From NCBI GenBank assembly GCA_951230915.1, contig OX579640.1, forward strand, positions 16,822,981 through 16,886,980: a stretch of DNA of 64,000 bases, read 5' to 3'. Source of the stretch: Antitrichia curtipendula (taxonomy: Eukaryota > Streptophyta > Bryopsida > Hypnales > Leucodontaceae). The stretch's first letter is position 1. Each line of letters opens with the position of its first letter. The translations under genes were made by a program, and so were the position numbers. The notes below the pieces were generated by a model, which was not told the DNA's origin, made no database searches, and was given only the letters and a program-made list of their open reading frames with translations. Below, in pieces: positions 58,623 to 64,000 of the stretch.

Positions 58623-59990
58623 GTTGTATACATAGACACAAAAAATGCAAAGTTTAACTCAAACTTAAAAATTAAATAAAATCCAACTTTGAATTCAAAA
58701 TCATTTAGGTAATTTTTAAAGGTTTTCAAGAATATATCACACTTTTTTAAATGGATAAAAAATAAGGAAAATAGATTCTAATGAAATTGGATAACCAAGA
58801 GCATTAATTTTGGATTAAAAACATCAAAATTCATCTAATTCAAGCTAGACAGGGACCTTACATTTAGATGACATTCACAATGCAATCTTAAAAGCAAAAG
58901 TTGATTTAGACTTATAGGCTAGAAGAAAATGTTAGATAAAGTCTTGAAAAAAGAATAAGAGATAGAACTTTATCCATCCATAATTTTTGCTAAAAAATCC
59001 CATTATAAAGATTTTATTATTTTTGAATAGGCATGCAACACTCTACAATTTAAGCTATCAAAATTTTTCAATTTTCAACTTGGATTTGGAAGTCTAGAGC
59101 TTTGGCTTGGATTGGTCAAAACCATCCACAAACACCTCAAACTTCTAATTTTTATAGTTTTTGTTAGTTTTAATTAAGATGTAAACCACTTATGGTTTAT
59201 TATTAGAAAAAAATTGTTCAATGTTTTGAATGTCAATTGAATAATACTTAAATATCCAACTTAGAACTTAGCTCAACAATAAAGAATATGGTTGTGCATG
59301 CTTTATCTCAAGGATATAGTAAAAACACTCACACATGTTCTATATTGAAGTTTGATTATTTATTAGGAAGGTTCTCAACAATGTCATACAAGCCACATTT
59401 TAGAAGGTCTTTGAAGACCCTACAAGAGTCACAAAATTATTCTTATGAAGATTGAGATTCATTGTAGGCATGCGCATGCTTGTATTGCAATTAAAAGATG
59501 GTTGTTTGAATGTTCTTACAAGGATATACTTAGACTATAAAAGCATAATCCCTTATTTTGCTTCAAAGATGCATTTAAATAGCACCTCTATTAAATACTT
59601 TCACTCCCACATTTTTTGCACACTTTTTTTTTCTATAATAGTAGGTGCTTAAGGCCTTGCAATTTTCCTTTAAGCATTTTGTGGAATTGTAGTATCAACA
59701 TGTATTCACTTTGGATCAAATTTGATTATTAAAATAGCTTAGTTGTTTAGTATAGTCATATTTGGTCAGTTGTGTGACTATGTCAAGTCACATAACTAAA
59801 ACAAGTCATGCGCATGATTAAGGCAAGTCACATGATTAGGATTTTGAAACCCTAGCCGCCACTGATTTAGGATTTTGAAGCCCTAGCTGCCACTTTTATG
59901 TAGCCGCCACTGGTTTAGGATTTTGAAATCCTAGCCGCCGTTTTTTGTACCTCCCCTCAAAGTACAACATTTGACTATTTTTATTTCTTT
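58623..59990. other. CACTA interior, no gene recognised
   Basis: AT-rich. Near 59840-59945 three copies of ATTTTGAAACCCTAGCCGCCAC type occur in tandem. No transposase motifs were found in the short frames present. Confidence 0.4.
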
Positions 59991-60425
59991 GTTTTTAGTT
60001 GTCTCCTAAGTTTTGTTGCCTCTTAGTTCTTGTTTCTTATTACCTTTTAGCTCTTGCTTCTTTTTACCTCCTAAGTTTTGTTGCCTCTTAGTTCTTGTTT
60101 CTTGTTACCTTTTAGCTCTTGCTTCTTTTTGCTTCTTAATTCTTGCTTCTTGTTGCTTATTAGTTCATGCTTCTTGTTGTCTCTTAGTTTTGGCTTTTTG
60201 TTGCCTCTTAGTTCATAATTCTTGTTGTTTCTTAGTTTGTATTTTTTGTTTGCTCTTTTTGCTTTTTGTTTCTTGTTGCATTTTATTTCTTGCTTTTTCT
60301 TGTTATTTGTTGCATCTTAATTTGTGCTTTTTGTTGCTTTTTGTCACATCTTAATTTTGGCTTTTCTTACTTCTTGTTGCATCTTATTGCATCTTACCTC
60401 TTAGCACTTGTTATCTTTTGCTTCT
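59990..60425 (+). repeat. T-rich tandem repeat TTGCCTCTTAGTTCTTGCTTC
   Basis: About 15 degenerate copies of a unit of 20-25 bp built from CTTGTTGCCTCTTAGTT and CTTGCTTCTT. The Cys/Leu-rich open frame over it (60013-60354) is a translation of the repeat and not a gene. Confidence 0.8.
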
Positions 60426-61079
60426 TGTTTTTTCTATCACTATTATTATTCTTTTTTCTTGTTTATTTGTAATTTCTAGAGATATAATGGTTATGATGTC
60501 ATTATTTCTTCCTACTTACTTATAATTTCTAAAGATATAGTGGTTATGGTGTTATTCTTTCCTCTTTTTTATTTTCAATTTTTAAAGATATAGTGGTTAA
60601 TTGGCTACGGCTTCTTTTTAAATCTTATATTTATACTACATATTTTGTGTTGCCTTAAGTCTTTGAAGGTTGATATATATTGTTCATTCACTAAAAATTA
60701 ACTTTGTCGATTGTATATGTAGGCACTAGAAGCTAGAATAAAGTTATTGGAGGCTACTTACAACATTAAAAAAGCAACATCTTCACATCATTGTAAGGAA
60801 TACATGTCCTATAAGTGTGTGGGAATATACATTTATAGAACGTCATTGTGATATGTTTTATGTTAATAAATAATAAATGTCACTTAAAAGAGTTACATTC
60901 TTTCTTGTATTTTTCTTTTCAATGTAAGTGTCTCTTGTGCATCTCAAAAATTGTATGTACTTGTTTTTAATTTGATGGAGTCTTCTGTTTAGTTGCTAAA
61001 CCATCTTGGTACATGATTGCAATGCGTCATGTTCATTTTGAATGTATGAAAAATATGATTGTAGTTCATACCATAAGCT

Positions 61080-61990
61080 ATTGTAAACCTTAGTCACTCC
61101 AGTAACAAACTACACACAAATCTAAAAAATACAACTCTCACTAATATGGAATTTCATTTGTTTGAGTCATATTTTTCAATATATCTTGGCCAAAATATGA
61201 TTGGTTGTAGTCACATAATATTCATGATCATACCAAGTGATTCAATATATTTAAAAATATGACTACATTCAATCATTAAATTATTAGTAACACTCCATAG
61301 AAATTGTCACATTAGCCAAAAATATGACTCACAACAATCATATTTTACATTTTTAAAAATGACTCATAAAGGTCATATTCTATATCAACAGAAAATATGA
61401 TTTACAAGAGTCATAATTCACATCAATAGAGAATATGAATTACAAGGGTCATATTCCACATCAATAGAAAATATGACTCATAAAAGTCATTTTCTACATC
61501 AATAGAAAATATGATTCATAAAATTCATTTATTACATCAACTAAAAAATATGACTCACAAGAGTCATTTATCACATCAATAGAAAATATGACTCACAAAA
61601 TTCATATTCCACATCAATCAAAAATATGACTGTACAAAATCATATGCCATGTCAACCCAAATATGACTCATTATAGTCATATTTCACTTCAGCCAAAAAT
61701 ATGACTACATAGAGTCACATGCCACGTAGAATTTTTTTTCTTTGTTTGGCAGCTCAAGAGAAAGTCAAAACTTCAAGGGTAGTCAACATATATACCATGT
61801 TGGCAAAATATGGCGTATTATACTCCCAATCTAGATGACTACAAATATGATTCATTAAAAATATGACTAGTCAATAATTACTAGATCCAGTTATATCACA
61901 CGTCATCTACAATGATTTATGCGGTAGTTATATTTTGAGATTTTACGACTCACTGCAGTCATATTTTGCAATTATAAAATATTCATTTTG
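61080..61990 (-). repeat. Right subterminal repeats of the CACTA element
   Basis: Over 20 copies of AAAATATGACTCA-type words, commonly spaced about 30-40 bp (for example TCATATTCCACATCAATAGA between successive copies). They are the reverse-complement counterpart of the left subterminal array. Confidence 0.8.
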
Positions 61991-62001
61991 TTGTAGTGTA
62001 T

Positions 62002-62479
62002 AGACAACTCTATGACCAATAAATCAAAAGATTATTAGAAATGGACACCAAAATAAAAGTCAATTACATTTTATTAAAGCTATTATAGAAGTTAGAATGC
62101 AATGGCCTTTGAATGAAAGAACAAATAAATCAACAACAATAAGATCATCATTTTCAAAAGCATTGTCGACTTCTACTATGTTACGAACACTCTTACAAAT
62201 GCCGAACCAAGTAACTATGAGCATTTAATGGTGTCATAATTGTTTTCTTAGCTGCGAAATGCTAATGACCTATTTATTCATTCAAACTCTTGAACATTGT
62301 GCACACAAACAATGAGGTGTATATTGGCATTGGATTATTCAAAGCAATGATCATACATCATTATGCATCATTTTTTTAACTTTAGAACTTCACGAACATA
62401 ATTCAAAATTCAATATCAAAAACATTGTAGACTATCATAATTGATGATAATAACAATATATTGACCTAAACTTCAAACA
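62002..62479. other. AT-rich flank of the CACTA element
   Basis: Nothing recognised. Confidence 0.35.
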
Positions 62480-62960
62480 AATTTCCCCCATTTCAAAGAT
62501 ACCATGGCAAAATCAAATTCAAATGCACATGTAGTGGAAACTTCAAATTTATGACCAAATTGTATTTTATGCAATTCTCTTCACATTTGAAAATGCCATC
62601 CTTTCAAAACCATGACCATTTCTTTTCTTTTTTAAACTATCCATGTCACCAATGCTTGACGTTTGAGGTGCAAAGCAAGCCAAAATAAATATGTACAAGT
62701 TGCAAATACAGTGGAAACTTCCAATTTGGCCCAAATTAAATTTTTGCCACTACTGTTCCCATTTAAGACATATAAAACCATGAACCACTTCCTTTTTTTT
62801 TATTAAAGTGCATGTCACTAATGCTTGACAATTGATGTGCAAATTAAGACCAACAAAATATGCAAAAGTTGTAAATGTTGTGGAGACTAGAAATTGAAGA
62901 CAAAATTAAATTTGGTACTCTAATATAAGTTCTAATTTTAGAATAAAACTCAATTTCATT
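62480..62960. repeat. Satellite-like tandem repeat, about three units near 155 bp
   Basis: Recurrent landmarks are CATGTCACCAATGCTTGAC, GTGGAAACTTC(C)AATTT and AAACCATGA at about 62515-62660, 62640-62800 and 62810-62930. Related sequence occurs at 50810-50990 on the other side of the CACTA insertion. The repeat may have been present before the insertion. Confidence 0.6.
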
Positions 62961-64000
62961 GACATTTATTTTTAAATTAAAGAAAAATTGAATTTCATTA
63001 AAATTCTAGATTCCTCAAGTATGATTTTTGGAATTCATGCAATCTATGTTGAAATGTCTAACAATAGTAATAAGTCATGATTCAGTTTGTCTTCAAATTT
63101 TTATGCATACTAGTAGAACTACTTACCGCTTGAAAGACATTTCATGTCTAGGCTTGGTCAAATTATTTTATATTTTTATGAAAAAATTTAAATGTAGTAA
63201 AAAAAGATGATAGGAGCTACATTCTAATAGTTGATAAGCTTAAAATCAATTATAATCAAGAAGTATGTGATAATTCAAGTCTTAACTTTGAAAAGAATTT
63301 GCCCAAAGGGTTTGCATTGTCTTTTCAGGGTTATTTATGCACATTTTTTAACATGATTGTGGAAAGAAGTGTTCATTTTCAACATTGTGGCCTCATACCA
63401 ATGCATGCTTAAGGATTAAGCTTCAATTACATTCATCGATTTCATTGTTTTAATTCAATTAAATGATATATTTATTTCATAGCCTTCACATTATTGCACC
63501 AAATGGATCACAATCATTCTTTTCTTAATATAAGCATGCTTTAATCAAGTTAAATCACTGTTTCATTAATAATCATGAAACTTAAGGTTTCAGAAATGAC
63601 TTCAACATATTCCATAATACAATTATGAACTCACATAAGAGTCCACAAATAATAAGGTATTGGAACTTAAAGAAGTTTTTTATAGACATTCTTCAAATAA
63701 CAAACATGTTAATTGACATAATATATTAAAATGTGAATTGAAAATCCTAAACCCTAAAGACCAATCATTACAAGGGAATGGCGTCCTAAATGACAAAGAA
63801 TTGATGAAGATTTGTCCAATTCAACAGAGAGTCTTCCTGAGCTTGTGATTTGTGTCAATTCGGACGTTTTGTCCACGTAGACAACAAGTGGTTGCCTTCT
63901 CTTCTCTCTCGTTTTTCTAAGTTAGGGCACGCTAAAATTCTTTGTTGTTTTTTGCAAGCTCGGTGTAGGGATCCGCATCACTTCCTTCAAGTCACTATGG
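62961..64000. other. AT-rich intergenic DNA, nothing recognised
   Basis: The single short frame (63028-63210) has no recognisable features. Base composition becomes slightly more mixed after 63760, perhaps the edge of another repeat or gene beyond the window. Confidence 0.35.

Larger units (their letters stand above)
51838..61998. mobile_element. Large CACTA element (10.2 kb) hosting nested insertions
   Basis: Inverted ends CACTACAACAAAA (51838) and TTTTGTTGTAGTG (ending 61998), flanked by TAT on both sides (51835-51837 and 61999-62001). The end sequence is close to the general CACTA consensus. The subterminal regions are filled with TATGACT / AGTCATA motifs in opposite orientation at the two ends. 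Nested inside are a solo LTR (52679-56680) and a piggyBac-like element (57680-58622), leaving about 5.2 kb of original element. I recognise no transposase, so it is non-autonomous or gutted. Confidence 0.8.

Noticed and set aside
60013..60472. Cys/Leu-rich open frames
   Set aside because: They are translations of the TTGCCTCTTAGTTCTTGCTTC tandem repeat.

Overview
The window looks like nuclear DNA of a land plant with a large, repeat-rich genome. The evidence is one recognisable TIR-NBS-LRR (TNL) resistance-type gene with GT..AG introns, degenerate TTTAGGG interstitial telomere-like DNA, long LTRs, and CACTA-type transposons. The style of the TNL and the two decayed DUF7869-like genes suggest, as inference only, a non-flowering lineage (bryophyte, lycophyte, fern or gymnosperm). 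No bacterial gene organisation, CRISPR array, rRNA or tRNA was recognised.

Layout. 1-8.6 kb: intergenic DNA with a fold-back structure (1067-2046), TTAA-flanked piggyBac-like elements (1536-1770, 2819-3390, 4081-5013), a 171-bp CACTA MITE (3499-3669), one arm of a distant inverted duplication (6156-8310) and a decayed coding remnant (8305-8622). 8628-12629: a 4.0-kb solo LTR. 13.9-17.0 kb: a decayed DUF7869-like gene on the minus strand. 17-24 kb: short-motif clusters, telomere-like DNA, a 58-bp tandem array, AT-rich DNA and a minisatellite. 24.15-26.97 kb: a decayed plus-strand gene of unknown function. 26977-30991: a second solo LTR. 31.0-37.1 kb: the TNL. 37.8-41.3 kb: the second arm of the inverted duplication, carrying a 1.17-kb CACTA element. 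42219-45803: a third, diverged solo LTR. 45.8-48.5 kb: a second decayed DUF7869-like gene. 48729-49657: a piggyBac-like copy. 51838-61998: a 10.2-kb CACTA element hosting a fourth solo LTR and another piggyBac-like copy. 62-64 kb: satellite-like repeats and AT-rich DNA.

The most interesting object is the TNL. Its six exons join in phase and encode TIR, NB-ARC, about 13 leucine-rich repeats, a domain with an HDQGWSD motif, and a C-terminal ZZ-type zinc finger. The 4-kb solo LTR sits inside the coding exon just upstream of the TIR. Removing the LTR and one 5-bp target duplication restores a continuous frame with the ORF at 26675-26971. That ORF in turn lies in phase with the exons of the decayed upstream gene. 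An older, longer fusion protein that was later split is therefore possible.

All four LTRs carry their own perfect 5-bp target duplications, so they are independent insertions and not ends of larger elements. Their TATA-like boxes show that the LTRs at 8.6 kb and 27 kb run antisense to the + strand and the other two run with it. Exon models, domain calls and family names come from reading the sequence only; no similarity search was run.
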